Source: Fibrisoma limi BUZ 3
GTDB taxonomy: Bacteria > Bacteroidota > Bacteroidia > Cytophagales > Spirosomataceae
Length of the DNA: 64,000 nucleotides
Direction of reading: 5' to 3'
Assembly (NCBI RefSeq): GCF_000296815.2
Contig: NZ_CAIT01000006.1
Coordinates: forward strand, 254,777-318,776
The stretch's first letter is position 1, and every line of letters begins with the position of its first letter. Made by a program: the position numbers and the translations under genes. The notes beneath the pieces were generated by a model. The model had not been told where the DNA came from. It was given only the letters and a program-made list of their open reading frames with translations, and searched no databases. Of the stretch, positions 25,840 through 35,203 are shown in pieces.

Positions 25840-26451
25840 ATGAGTTACACCATTGGCATTATTGGTTCGGGAAACATTGGCCGTGGGCTGGCCACACACC
25901 TGGCTAAAACCCAGTATAAACTTTTACTTACCAATCGCCGGGGCGCTGAGTCGCTCACTGACCTGGTCGTTTCTATCGGCGGGTCGTTAAGGGCTGCCGA
26001 CTTGGCAGAAACCATTCATCAGGCGGATGTCCTGTTTCTGGCTTTGCCCTGGAGCCAATTGGAAGGCTTGGCCCAGGCGATGGCCCCCTATAGGGGCAAG
26101 ATCCTGGTGGATGCCACCAACAATGTTGTATCGATGAGTCCTTTTCAACTGGCCGACATAGGGGGCAAAACAACGGGCGAGTATGTGGCCGATCTGTTTC
26201 CCCACCAGCGTCTGGTCAAAGCCTTTAACACACTGGGAGCGGCCACGCTGGCCTTACCTCCCCAGAACGACACTGGAAATCGGGTGATTGTGCTTAGTGG
26301 GGATGACACGGAGGCCAAAAAAGTAGTGGCCGACCTGGCCCAGTCCATGGGTTTTGCTCCGATTGATCTGGGGACATTGGCAGAAGGAGGAAAATTGCAG
26401 GATATGGGCAATGCCTTTTCCGGTATTGAACTGATCAAAGTAAGTAAATAA
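25840..26451 (+). CDS. NADP oxidoreductase of the coenzyme F420-dependent type
   Basis: 203 residues with an N-terminal Rossmann dinucleotide motif GIIGSGNIGRGLATHL and downstream LTNRRG for NADP phosphate recognition. The typical family features ADVLFLALPWSQLE, ILVDATNNV and LVKAFNTLGA also appear. Bacterial members act as NADP-dependent reductases of unknown substrates and need not use F420. The start is an ATG directly after the operator-like spacer. An esterase-type gene follows 81 bp downstream; the pair may form a stress- or detoxification-type operon. Confidence 0.88.
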   Translation: MSYTIGIIGSGNIGRGLATHLAKTQYKLLLTNRRGAESLTDLVVSIGGSLRAADLAETIHQADVLFLALPWSQLEGLAQAMAPYRGKILVDATNNVVSMSPFQLADIGGKTTGEYVADLFPHQRLVKAFNTLGAATLALPPQNDTGNRVIVLSGDDTEAKKVVADLAQSMGFAPIDLGTLAEGGKLQDMGNAFSGIELIKVSK

Positions 26452-26532
26452 GCGGGAAAGGGCGTGGTAAACCCCGTTTAGTCCGGCTCTACCCGTAAAC
26501 AACCGTATCGCAACTGGTTAAAACGTCGACAA

Positions 26533-27522
26533 ATGAACCAAGGTATTCAGGAGCGTCCTTTTAAGGCCGAACAAGACCCCCAGATTTTTTCCGAAATCAG
26601 AGCTTTTTTACAGGCTCTCAATGCCGGTGATGGCAAACCCATTGAAGAACTTAACCCCGCCGAGGCCCGGCAGGTTTTAATCGGGGCTCAAGAGTCAGTA
26701 CCGGTTGACTATTCGGGCATTGACGAAACCCAAAAAACGATTTCGCAAAACGGTTATGAGCTCACCATCCATATCACCAAACCTGAACATACTAAAGAAG
26801 GTGCGCCGGTTTTCCTCTTTATTCACGGAGGAGGCTGGGTGTTGGGTGATTATCCGACGCACCGACGCCTGGTGCGGGATTTGGTCATTCATAGTGGAGC
26901 CGTAGCCGTATTCCCCGATTATACCCCTTCGCCTGAAGCGCAATATCCAACCGCCATCAACCAGATTTATGCCGTCCTGCAATGGGTGGCCGAGAACGGT
27001 CAGGTAATTGGGGTAGATGGACGTAACCTGGCGGTTGTGGGTAACAGTGTAGGCGGTAACATGGCCGCTGTCATGGCACTCATGGCTAAAGCCAATAACG
27101 GGCCCACCATCAAATTACAGGTATTGCTGTGGCCGGTTACGGATGCCAGCTTCGAGACCGAATCCTACGGGCTTTTTGCCAAGGACCGGTTTCTGACCCG
27201 GAACATGATGATCTGGTTCTGGGATAATTATTTGCCCGATGAAGCCAAGCGGAAAGACCTTTATGCTTCTCCGCTACAGGCTTCTCAAGAGCAGTTGACA
27301 GGCTTGCCACCCGCCTTGATCCAAACCGCGGAGAATGACGTATTACGTGATGAGGGGGAAGCCTATGCGCGCAAGTTGAACGAAGCGGGGGTGCCGGTAA
27401 CGCTTACCCGCTACAGTGGCCTGATCCACGATTACGGGTTGCTTAACCCCCTTGCAACTGTACCGGCGGTGCAAACGGCCTTACTTCAGGCGGCTGCCCT
27501 CATCAAAAAAACACTACAATAA
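26533..27522 (+). CDS. Alpha/beta hydrolase, HSL/lipase-esterase family
   Basis: A 329-residue cytoplasmic esterase of the hormone-sensitive-lipase group. The oxyanion motif HGGGW is at 98-102 and the nucleophile elbow is GNSVGG with Ser172 (170-175), a variant of the usual GDSAGG. FPDYTPSPEAQYP is the expected region between them. The C-terminal parts ENDVLRDEGEAYA and HDYGLLN hold the likely Asp and His. The gene ends 43 bp before a perfect palindromic terminator. It probably hydrolyses short acyl esters. Confidence 0.9.
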   Translation: MNQGIQERPFKAEQDPQIFSEIRAFLQALNAGDGKPIEELNPAEARQVLIGAQESVPVDYSGIDETQKTISQNGYELTIHITKPEHTKEGAPVFLFIHGGGWVLGDYPTHRRLVRDLVIHSGAVAVFPDYTPSPEAQYPTAINQIYAVLQWVAENGQVIGVDGRNLAVVGNSVGGNMAAVMALMAKANNGPTIKLQVLLWPVTDASFETESYGLFAKDRFLTRNMMIWFWDNYLPDEAKRKDLYASPLQASQEQLTGLPPALIQTAENDVLRDEGEAYARKLNEAGVPVTLTRYSGLIHDYGLLNPLATVPAVQTALLQAAALIKKTLQ

Positions 27523-27565
27523 GCGTTTCTCCTACCGCAATCATTCATCCACCTATGTCGCGTGC

Positions 27566-27593
27566 GGGCCAGCACAGACGTCTGTGCTGGCCC
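27566..27593 (+). terminator. Perfect 28-bp palindrome after the esterase gene
   Basis: Positions 27566-27579 (gggccagcacagac) are followed immediately by their exact reverse complement (27580-27593), giving a 14-bp arm on each side with no spacer. As RNA this would be a stem of about 12 bp with a tiny loop. It lies 43 bp after the esterase stop and 27 bp before the NTF2-like start, without a clear U tract. Confidence 0.7.
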
Positions 27594-27620
27594 ACCTTCA
27601 ACCGTTTATCCTATCATCCT

Positions 27621-27974
27621 ATGGATGCCCAACTGATTCAGACCCTGCAAGCTACCCACATTGCCGCCTGGAATGAGAAAGATCGCACGAAGCGCGCTAC
27701 GCTGCTCCAAAGCATCTATGCCGATACGATAACTATGTACGACAAGGAACTCGTCCTGCACGGTATAGAAGCGGTTTCGGACTTTATCGAAAAACTACAA
27801 CGCGAAGATCCTGCTTTTCAATTCTCAGCAGCCAAACCAATTGAATCTGTTCAAAACGGCGTTCGGTTATACGGCCATATCGATACTGCACAGGGCAGGC
27901 TCAACAGCATGGACTTTTTCGTAATGGATGAGGGCAAAGTGCTTCACCTATACGCCTTTATCGATATTCCCTAA
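27621..27974 (+). CDS. NTF2-like/SnoaL-fold protein
   Basis: 117 residues from the ATG at 27621; the reading frame is open further upstream but crosses the palindrome, so the internal ATG is preferred. The pattern ATHIAAWNEKDRTKRATLLQSIYADTI is given here by its ends, HIAAWNEKD and LQSIYADTI. HGIEAVSDFIEKL and a C-terminal HLYAFIDIP complete a typical NTF2-like cone fold. It may be a small isomerase-like or ligand-binding protein. It is the third plus-strand gene in a row after the oxidoreductase and the esterase. Confidence 0.8.
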   Translation: MDAQLIQTLQATHIAAWNEKDRTKRATLLQSIYADTITMYDKELVLHGIEAVSDFIEKLQREDPAFQFSAAKPIESVQNGVRLYGHIDTAQGRLNSMDFFVMDEGKVLHLYAFIDIP

Positions 27975-28094
27975 GCGGGGTTACGGTGGGGTGCTATCGA
28001 GTTGATTGTGTACCGCGGTCTATCAGGGCTTTTCCGGACGAAAGGATGGCGATTCGATTCGTTAATGGCTTGGCTATCTCTGTCTGGAATTACG

Positions 28095-28691
28095 TTATCT
28101 CGATTCTTTTTTAGCCGATTGATGGCGAATCCGACTGAGTGTTTCTTTGGTGATGCCTAAATACGAAGCAATCAGATGCTGAGGGAACCGCTGTAGAAAG
28201 AGGGGATATTGTTTCATCAGTTCTTCGTAGCGGTATTCAGCCGGATAATTTTTCGATGCCAGTAAGCGCTGCTGAGCTGCCATATGATTGTTATCATCTA
28301 GCTTGATTCGCATATCCCGAAAAGCGGGGATGCTGTTCACCCGGTCATAGTAGCCATTGGCCTTGGGCAGAAGCAATAAATGGGTATCTTCCCAGGCATC
28401 AATATTGTAAATGGATGGCGTTCCTTTGTGGAAGCTCTCCCGGTCGGCGGTCCACCAGTTTTCTAAACACAAGTTCAGCACCTGCACATCTCCCTTTTCA
28501 TCGATAGTATATTGACGTGTAGCGCCTTTCACAATAAAGGCAATATATTGGCACACCTCCCCTTCCTGCAAGAGAAACTGTCTTTTTCGTAGCTTTTTAA
28601 CAAGAAACGCTTCGTGGAGCAGGCTAATATCGTTCTGGGAAAGGGGGCTGGAAGACCGTTCCTGGATATACTGTAGAAGGGAATCGAGCAT
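28095..28691 (-). CDS. Crp/Fnr-family cyclic-nucleotide-binding-type regulator
   Basis: 198 residues. An N-terminal cNMP-binding-like beta barrel is present (RKRQFLLQEGEVCQYIAFIVKGATRQY; core LLQEGEVCQYIAFIV), although the Arg-rich phosphate cassette of true CRP is not evident. The C-terminal helix-turn-helix includes PQHLIASYLGITKETLSRI. This short type is common in Bacteroidota and usually controls a nearby oxidoreductase or transport gene. It faces the NTF2/esterase genes (convergent) and has a 536-bp spacer upstream, so its target could be either the plus-strand SDR or the genes on its other side. Confidence 0.88.
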   Translation of the reverse strand: MLDSLLQYIQERSSSPLSQNDISLLHEAFLVKKLRKRQFLLQEGEVCQYIAFIVKGATRQYTIDEKGDVQVLNLCLENWWTADRESFHKGTPSIYNIDAWEDTHLLLLPKANGYYDRVNSIPAFRDMRIKLDDNNHMAAQQRLLASKNYPAEYRYEELMKQYPLFLQRFPQHLIASYLGITKETLSRIRHQSAKKESR

Positions 28692-29227
28692 GAATACAGC
28701 ATTTTAACAATCAGCCCACAAAGCTAGTGAGCTGAACCAACCGTTCCAACAGAGTAGCATTGTGGATGCGATGGCAGGTAAACTAGTTTTGACGAAGTGG
28801 AAAACTGGAAAACGCAAAGCTGATCTTTTAGCAAAAAGACTATGAAAGCACCTCGATCCAGGAGAGGGTGACGGAAATACGTATTAGTCGGCGCAGCCTC
28901 TACAACACTGTTACTAACAAACATACTTGTTTCTGCGCTGCTTAAGCCATTACTGTAATAAGACTACCGGAAACCTGTGGCCATCGGTTAGTGGCCGCGC
29001 ACAGTCACGGTCAAAAATTTCCAGGCTGGCGTTGACGCTGTTTGTTGCGCGCGGATGCCAATACCAGGCGAGCCCTTAGACGACTGCGGAGGACGGATAA
29101 GACTAGTTGGGTACCTGGCAAACCAGTAGAGTTCCGTCAAAATGTGTCAGGTCTACCCACTTTTGTGTTCGTCCAGATCTGTCTTCCTACGCCAACTTTG
29201 CCTCATCAATAGTAACCCCGCAGAAAG
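28692..29227. other. 536-bp spacer, no recognisable gene
   Basis: The stretch between the Crp-type regulator (minus strand) and the SDR pseudogene (plus strand) contains no frame with convincing protein character on either strand. A 66-codon minus-strand frame has no recognisable features. No terminator, tRNA or strong palindrome was found. It may hold decayed sequence, in keeping with the broken SDR next to it. Confidence 0.4.
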
Positions 29228-30046
29228 ATGAGCAAAACCATTTTAATTACCGGTGCATCCCGAGGATTTGGCCAGCTGTGGACCAAAGCATTTCTCTAAC
29301 AAGGCTACCAGGTAGCTGCCACCGCCCGAAACCTGGCCAGCTTGGAGGAACTGAAAGCCGAGTTTGGGCCTCAACTGCTGACCATTCAACTGGATGTGAC
29401 CGACCGAGAAGCGGCTATCCGGGCCGTCGGGCAAGCCCACCAGCAGTTTGGCCACTTGGACGTATTGATCAACAACGCGGGGTATGGCCTCTTTGGCAGC
29501 GTCGAAGAAACCAGTGAGCAACAGGCGCGTGACCTGATGGAAACCAACTTTTTTGGCTTGCTCTGGCTGACCCAGGCCGTGCTGCCGATCATGCGTGAGC
29601 AAGGCGGTGGACATCTCATTCAGGTATCGAGTGTGCTGGGGCTGATTACCTGGCCCAATGTGGGGCTTTACAATGCCTCCAAATTCGCCGTTGAAGGCCT
29701 GAGCGAAACGTTAGCGTCGGAAGTAACCGACTTTGGCATTCATGTTAGTCTGGTGGAGCCAGCCCCCTATGCCACCGACTATGCCGGCTCCTCGGCCGTA
29801 CGTACCCAACCGCTGCCCGCTTATGAGCCCTTAAAGGCGCGATTGCAGGCTGGTTATGCCGACCTCTCAGTGGGCCAGCCCGAAGCTACCACCGCAGCCA
29901 TCCTCCAGCTCATCGAGAGCCAACAGCCCCCGCTGCGGCTGCTGCTGGGTAAGCTGGCCTATCCTTTGATTAAACAAGGGTACACCAATCGGTTTGCTGA
30001 GTGGGACGCCTGGCAAGAGGTCGCTACGACCGCCCATGGCATTTAA
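29228..30046 (+). pseudogene. SDR family oxidoreductase with an in-frame stop at codon 24
   Basis: A short-chain dehydrogenase that is complete except for one nonsense codon. The ATG at 29228 gives MSKTILITGASRGFGQ (TGxxxGxG cofactor motif), then TKAFL, a TAA at 29297-29299, and the same frame resumes QGYQVAATARN. The rest is intact: DVTDREA, NNAGYG, an active-site serine in QVSSVLG, and the catalytic YNASK. Total length would be 272 residues, normal for the family. Translation could only restart at a late TTG (29342), which would lack the cofactor motif, so the product is probably inactive. The alternative is a sequencing error or a very recent mutation. Confidence 0.8.
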
Positions 30047-30057
30047 CCAACGAAACA

Positions 30058-30094
30058 GGGTAAATCTACACCGTTTTTAGGTGTAGATTTACCC
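30058..30094 (+). terminator. Perfect 15-bp-stem hairpin after the SDR gene
   Basis: gggtaaatctacacc (30058-30072) pairs exactly with ggtgtagatttaccc (30080-30094) around a 7-nt loop (gttttta). It starts 11 bp after the SDR stop and lies 31 bp before the AraC-type gene, so it can end the SDR transcript and also sits in the AraC upstream region. Confidence 0.75.
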
Positions 30095-30125
30095 GATCAC
30101 CAACTCAAAATTCTTTCCCTGACAC

Positions 30126-31016
30126 GTGATCCACTTCAACACCCTGAGCGCTATGCGCCTTGAGCTTGGCCTGACCCCACCCGAGCATCCTCAACTCGCC
30201 CTGGAAAGAGGACTGCAAAGCTGCCCCCTGGATGGGCAAGCCTTCACGACCGATTGTTACGGGATCATGTTCAAAAAACTCAGGTCTGGCGTCATGCTGT
30301 ATGGCCGTACCGCCTATGACCATACCAACGGTACGTTGTCGTTTGTGAAACCCCGGCAACGGATCGAGTTTCGTAATTTGGAGGTTGAGGAAGATAATTT
30401 CTTATTGTTTTGGCATGAGGATTACCTCATCGGCCATCCGCTGTACGAAACGATTGGCCAGTGTTCGTACTTTGATTATGAAGTGACCGAAGCGCTGCAT
30501 CTGTCTCCTCGGGAAGAACAGATCATCTGGGATCTGTTTACCAAGATTGAAACGGAATATTACAGCAATCCCGACGAGTACAGTCGGCTAATTATTCTAA
30601 CTCACCTAGACTCCCTGCTGACGTATTGTCAACGCTTTTACAAACGTCAGTTTATCAATCGCGCCCAACTCTCGGGCAAAATGGTATCAAAGTTCAACCA
30701 GGTTTTAGAGCGCTATTTCAGAGCGGGGTCCCTACAAACGCATGGACTACCCACGGTTACTGAACTGGCCGCTCAGCTGAATGTATCTTCCCGCTACCTG
30801 AGCGATCTGCTCAAGCAGGAAACGGGCAAAACGGCCATCGAGCTCATTCACATTGAACTCATCAACGAAGCCAAAAAACAGCTTAAGCAAAGCGAGCGGA
30901 GTATTTCTCAAATTGCCTATTCATTGGGATTTGATAATCCATCTTATTTTTCGAGACTTTTCAAAAAAGAAGTTGGGCTTAGTCCGCTGCTTTTCAAAAA
31001 GCAAGTGCTCAACTAG
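30126..31016 (+). CDS. AraC-family transcriptional regulator
   Basis: 296 residues from a GTG at 30126; the N-terminus MIHFNTLSAMRLELGL is typical of this Bacteroidota AraC group, which supports the GTG. The N-terminal part (1-180) is a cupin-like effector region. The C-terminal double helix-turn-helix (about 205-295) has VTELAAQLNVSSRYLSDLLKQ and IAYSLGFDNPSYFSRLFKKEVG. In this group the gene often lies next to an SDR it controls, which matches the SDR pseudogene just upstream. The spacer holds a terminator hairpin but no clear operator. Confidence 0.92.
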   Translation: MIHFNTLSAMRLELGLTPPEHPQLALERGLQSCPLDGQAFTTDCYGIMFKKLRSGVMLYGRTAYDHTNGTLSFVKPRQRIEFRNLEVEEDNFLLFWHEDYLIGHPLYETIGQCSYFDYEVTEALHLSPREEQIIWDLFTKIETEYYSNPDEYSRLIILTHLDSLLTYCQRFYKRQFINRAQLSGKMVSKFNQVLERYFRAGSLQTHGLPTVTELAAQLNVSSRYLSDLLKQETGKTAIELIHIELINEAKKQLKQSERSISQIAYSLGFDNPSYFSRLFKKEVGLSPLLFKKQVLN

Positions 31017-31148
31017 GCTAGCTAAGGGGCATATTGTTTACTTCCGTTTCATAAAACCCTCTCGTGCAAGACGAATGAGCCTTTATGCATCGGCTCCTTA
31101 GTTGGGGGGCGTTTTAAGAAACAGCTACACACCATTCATTAAATCTCT

Positions 31149-32171
31149 TTATTTCTTAAAGTCGGTAATGGTCTTTCCATCATACCGATACACACCACCT
31201 GAGCCGAACCAGATACTACCATCAGTAGCCTCTAAAATCCCAAAAAGCATGCCTTTCGTATCGTCAGATTCTGGATCAACTTCGGTTACCGTGGGATTTT
31301 TATTGGACAACGTAGTGCCATCATACCGGAAAAGTGACCAACCCCAGTTCGTTTCTGAACTCGTCCAGATGTTGCCTTTTTTATCTTCGTAAACATACGA
31401 AACCCCACGCTCTGTGAAATTGGTAAAGGTATGGCCGTCATAGCGCCAAAGACCATACTGGCCCCCCAGCCAGACATGGCCTTGTTTATCTTCGATGATC
31501 GTACGAATATTTCGAAACGGGGTGCCGTTATGGGTTAAAACGGAAACTGTTTTTCCATCATAAACACAGGCATTGCCCCTGGTGGCAAACCAGAATTTCC
31601 CTGTTTTATCTTCAATGATTGAATTAACCTCATTATGGTCATCAAGAAAGAGTCGCTCTTCCGTTGTAAAATTCAGTCCTTCAGTCATCCGGTAATTTCG
31701 GAAGGACGTTCCATCATAACGGCTGGCTCCGCTTAACGTGCCGAACCAAATCGTACCGGCTTTATCTTCATAGATATCAGTAACCTGGTTATTGGCAAGC
31801 CCCTCTTTGGTGGTAAAGTGTTGAAAGGATTTCCCATCGTAATGATAAACTCCTTCACCAACCGTACTAAACCAAAAATTTCCTTTTCGATCTTCTAACA
31901 CCGAAAAAAAACGGGCCTTACTTACTTGACTGGTCACATTGGTAAACGTTTTTCCATCATATCGAAAAACACCACCAAAGGTTCCTATCCATATGTTGCC
32001 CTTTCGATCTTGCTTGATCGTACGCGTGATGTGACTAGGTCCATAGGCTGTACTAACCATTTTGGGTTCGGACTTGATAGTGTCTTTCGGCTGATCAATT
32101 TTGTTTTGTGCTTTACCGGAAAAATCAACAGCAAACAGCAGGACCAATGCATATAGAGGTACGTATTTCAT
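31149..32171 (-). CDS. Stand-alone secreted seven-repeat Reg_prop beta-propeller protein
   Basis: 340 residues with a signal peptide (LYALVLLFAVDFSGKAQ) and seven repeats of the two-component-regulator propeller type. Each has the pattern D-[RK]-x-G-x-[IVF]-W-[IFL]-G...YDG-x-[TS]-[FV], for example DRKGNIWIGTFGGVFRYDG and ATDGSIWFGSGGVYRYDG. Seven repeats make one complete propeller. In hybrid two-component systems such propellers occur as periplasmic sensors fused to kinase and DNA-binding domains; here the protein ends after repeat seven with no kinase. It therefore may be a soluble sensor, adhesin or scaffold. It converges with the AraC gene and shares no operon. Confidence 0.88.
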   Translation of the reverse strand: MKYVPLYALVLLFAVDFSGKAQNKIDQPKDTIKSEPKMVSTAYGPSHITRTIKQDRKGNIWIGTFGGVFRYDGKTFTNVTSQVSKARFFSVLEDRKGNFWFSTVGEGVYHYDGKSFQHFTTKEGLANNQVTDIYEDKAGTIWFGTLSGASRYDGTSFRNYRMTEGLNFTTEERLFLDDHNEVNSIIEDKTGKFWFATRGNACVYDGKTVSVLTHNGTPFRNIRTIIEDKQGHVWLGGQYGLWRYDGHTFTNFTERGVSYVYEDKKGNIWTSSETNWGWSLFRYDGTTLSNKNPTVTEVDPESDDTKGMLFGILEATDGSIWFGSGGVYRYDGKTITDFKK

Positions 32172-32437
32172 CCCTATTTCGTTTGTGGCCTCATGGGTTC
32201 AACAAACCTAATCGTTTGTAAGCTGAGCTTTTGTTAAGGACTTGTTAATGAGAGGAACCCCCCAAATGTATACTGCCTGATCTTACTTAAGACAAGGCCA
32301 ATTTAGGGAGACGCTCATTACCACAAGCTTCCAGATCAGATGGCCACTGGCAGACCAGCCAGTATAGTTTCGCCACTTACGGTTGTTTTTCGATGAGAAT
32401 CACATTGACTGAACGTTGTACCCAATGATCCGGCACC

Positions 32438-35200
32438 TTATTCGGCCCTCAGGATATCGGCGGGGTTAGCGAGCGCGGCCCGGTAGGTGCGCCAGCCAAC
32501 GGTAGCTCCGCCCACCAACAGCAGCAGAGCCACGCACACACCCAGGGTTTCCAGGCCAATACTGACGCGGTAAGCAAAGTTGTTCAATAGGAGCAGCCCC
32601 AGCCCGTAGCCCACCGGCAGGGCAATCAGTGCGGCCAGCCCCAGCAATTTTACAAAATCCCACGAGAGCAAGCCCACCACCTGGGCCACGGTGGCCCCCA
32701 TCACCTTGCGAATGCCCACTTCTTTGGTGCGCGTTTCGGTCTGGTAGGTCACCACGCCCAGCAGCCCCAGCCCGGCAATCGACAGGGCCAGGCCGATGAG
32801 CAGGCTCACCAGGTTCAGCTCCTCGCGGTGCCCATGGCGTTGCTCCAGATAGTCGTCGTACCACTGCCCGCTGAAGGTCTTCTCGTAGGGGTGCAGCCGT
32901 TGCCACCGCTGCCGAACCGCAGCCAGCACAGCGGCTTCCTGGCCCGGCACCACCGCCACGTTGAGGTAGCGGAATTGCTCCGGCTGTTGCCGCAACACCA
33001 ACGGGTATACCGGCTCGCCCAACGTCATAAATTTAAAGTCGCGCAAGATGCCCGCTACCTCCACAACAGTGGTGTCATTAAGCCACAATTGACGGCCGAC
33101 CATCGAGCGCGCATCCACCGGCCCGCGGCCACTCAGGTTCCGGACCGCCGTTTCGTTGAGCAGTACAAACCGGCCGTTGGGATCGTTGGCCGGCAGGTTG
33201 CGCCCCGCCAGCAGGCTCAGTTGCATGGCGGGCACAAACTCGGCGTCGGCGGCAACCAGCGATGCCCGCGACGAGTCGGGGCCGCGCCGTTGCGCTCGGA
33301 GCATCACCCAGTCTCCGCCGTAATGGCCCAGCATGGCCGAGGTGGGCGAAACGCGCTCGACGCCCGCCAGACCCGTCAGTTCGTCCTGCAGCCGCTGTAG
33401 GGGCACCTCCTGCAGCGGCAGGGTTAGGACTCCCGACCGGCGAAACCCGTAATCGGCTTCGACCATGAACCGCTGCTGGCGGTAGAACGTCAGCAGGAAA
33501 ATAACCCCAATCAGCGTGATGGTAAACTGGACCACAATCAGCGATTTACGCACCGATAAGCCCCGCAGCACGTTTAGCCCGGTGCGACTCCGCAGTACGA
33601 CCGCCGGCTCGAAACGGGACAGCACCCGGGCGGGTACCCACCCCGCCAGTAGGCCCGCCCCCAGGGCGAACCCGACGAAGATCGTCCACATCCGTCCGTC
33701 CTGCGCAACCCCACCGATAAAATACTTCTGCAAGGTCGCCATGGGCTTAATGACCTGCAGGCCAACCCAGGCCAGTCCCAGGGCCAGCATCGACAGCAGC
33801 ACCGACTCGGCCATGAACTGCCCCCGTAACTGACTCCCCAACGCACCCATTACCTTGCGGATGCCCACCTCGCGGGCGCGGCCCAGCGAGCGGGCCAGCG
33901 TCAGGTTCACGTAGTTAAAAACTGCCAGCAGCAGCGTCAGCAGCCCGATGCCCGACTCAAAGAGCAGGCCATCGAGCTGTGGCTCGTAGGTTGGGAAACC
34001 GAGGGTCTCGAAACTGGGCGACAGGGCCGTGAGCGGCTGCGCCCGGAAGGTGTACGCCCGCTCATCGCGGTACGTGGCCCGGCCTGCGTTGAAGGCTCCG
34101 TTGCGGACAACGCGCCGGGCCAGACTCGTCAGGGCGGTTTGCAGGGTTTGGGCCGGAGTGCCCGCCTTCAGCAGCACATATGTATACCCCATGCCGTACT
34201 GCCGCCAGTCGGCCAGCGGCTGGCGGAAACGTTCCTGCTGGGCCAGTGATACGCACACCAGCGCGTCGAACCGGAGGTGCGATTTGGTGGGCAGTGGGGC
34301 CAGCACCCCCACCACCGTAAGCGGCCCGGCCTCGGCATGATCCAGTCGCTGCCCCAGCGGATTGGCCCGGCCAAAGAATCGCTCGGCGGTTTCGTGCGTG
34401 AGTACCACCGTGTTGGGAGCCGTAGCCGCCTGACCAGCCGCGAGGGGGTAGCCGAACAGCCGGAAAAACCCGTTGTCGACTGCCTGCGTGAGCACCTTGT
34501 CGAAGCGTTTGTGGTGGACGGTAATCTCCCCTTTGAGCCGCACCACGCGGGTTACCTGCTCCACAAAGTCCCACTCGCGCCGGAGCACGTCGGCCAGGGG
34601 CAGGGGCGAGGTGGCAAACGCGGCCCGGTTCTGCTGGGCATCCACCGCGTCGGTCAGCACCCGGTAGATGCGGTCGCGGTTGGGGTGAAAGTCATCGTAG
34701 TCAAAGGATCCTTTGATTTGGGTCAGCATCACCAGGCACACGAGCATACCGGCGGCCAGCCCAACGATATTGATGACCGAGAACAGGCGGTGTTTCCACC
34801 CGTTGCGAACGGCGATTTTGACGTAATTGCGCAGCATGGTCGGATTCATCAGGGGTGGTGAGGGGTAGTTAAGGGTGTAAAAGGAATGGGAGTCATCTGG
34901 TCGCTTCGAGAAGAAACTCTTTTGCCGATGGACCAGGCTGGCTACTCGACGCCGTAGGTAGTAAGGTCTAATAACCTTCAGGGCTTCCAGGCCATACCCC
35001 CAACGAGCCCGCCGGGGGCCGACCTGGTCAACTCGCTGGGCAAACCGCTCCTGCAGATCCCCCTGTAACTCTTCCAGCAGTTCAGCAGGCGTTAGCCAGC
35101 TGAGCAGACGGTCGGCCCATCGGGGCGGACGCCGGGCCGAGTGTCGGTGCTCAGCAGACTCCTGTGGACGGGGTGTTGGGTTGGGTGAAGGCTTGTTCAT
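32438..35200 (-). CDS. FtsX/MacB-type ABC transporter permease with N-terminal prefix domain
   Basis: 920 residues. The cytoplasmic prefix (about 20-85: PRWADRLLSWLTPAELLEEL, then GDLQERF and YGLEALKVIRPYY) is the permease prefix domain found in Bacteroidota. It is followed by a first transmembrane helix (FSVINIVGLAAGMLVCLVML), a MacB-like periplasmic domain, and two FtsX repeats each marked by VGIRKVMGA (near 455 and 790). No ATP-binding subunit is adjacent. The upstream PadR-type regulator ends 3 bp before its ATG, the usual pair for this family. It probably mediates export or mechanotransmission linked to an unlinked ATPase. Confidence 0.92.
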   Translation of the reverse strand: MNKPSPNPTPRPQESAEHRHSARRPPRWADRLLSWLTPAELLEELQGDLQERFAQRVDQVGPRRARWGYGLEALKVIRPYYLRRRVASLVHRQKSFFSKRPDDSHSFYTLNYPSPPLMNPTMLRNYVKIAVRNGWKHRLFSVINIVGLAAGMLVCLVMLTQIKGSFDYDDFHPNRDRIYRVLTDAVDAQQNRAAFATSPLPLADVLRREWDFVEQVTRVVRLKGEITVHHKRFDKVLTQAVDNGFFRLFGYPLAAGQAATAPNTVVLTHETAERFFGRANPLGQRLDHAEAGPLTVVGVLAPLPTKSHLRFDALVCVSLAQQERFRQPLADWRQYGMGYTYVLLKAGTPAQTLQTALTSLARRVVRNGAFNAGRATYRDERAYTFRAQPLTALSPSFETLGFPTYEPQLDGLLFESGIGLLTLLLAVFNYVNLTLARSLGRAREVGIRKVMGALGSQLRGQFMAESVLLSMLALGLAWVGLQVIKPMATLQKYFIGGVAQDGRMWTIFVGFALGAGLLAGWVPARVLSRFEPAVVLRSRTGLNVLRGLSVRKSLIVVQFTITLIGVIFLLTFYRQQRFMVEADYGFRRSGVLTLPLQEVPLQRLQDELTGLAGVERVSPTSAMLGHYGGDWVMLRAQRRGPDSSRASLVAADAEFVPAMQLSLLAGRNLPANDPNGRFVLLNETAVRNLSGRGPVDARSMVGRQLWLNDTTVVEVAGILRDFKFMTLGEPVYPLVLRQQPEQFRYLNVAVVPGQEAAVLAAVRQRWQRLHPYEKTFSGQWYDDYLEQRHGHREELNLVSLLIGLALSIAGLGLLGVVTYQTETRTKEVGIRKVMGATVAQVVGLLSWDFVKLLGLAALIALPVGYGLGLLLLNNFAYRVSIGLETLGVCVALLLLVGGATVGWRTYRAALANPADILRAE

Positions 35201-35203
35201 GGC

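Noticed and set aside
29107-29517. 136-codon plus-strand frame overlapping the SDR start
   Set aside because: The SDR frame beneath it has family motifs throughout; this one has none.
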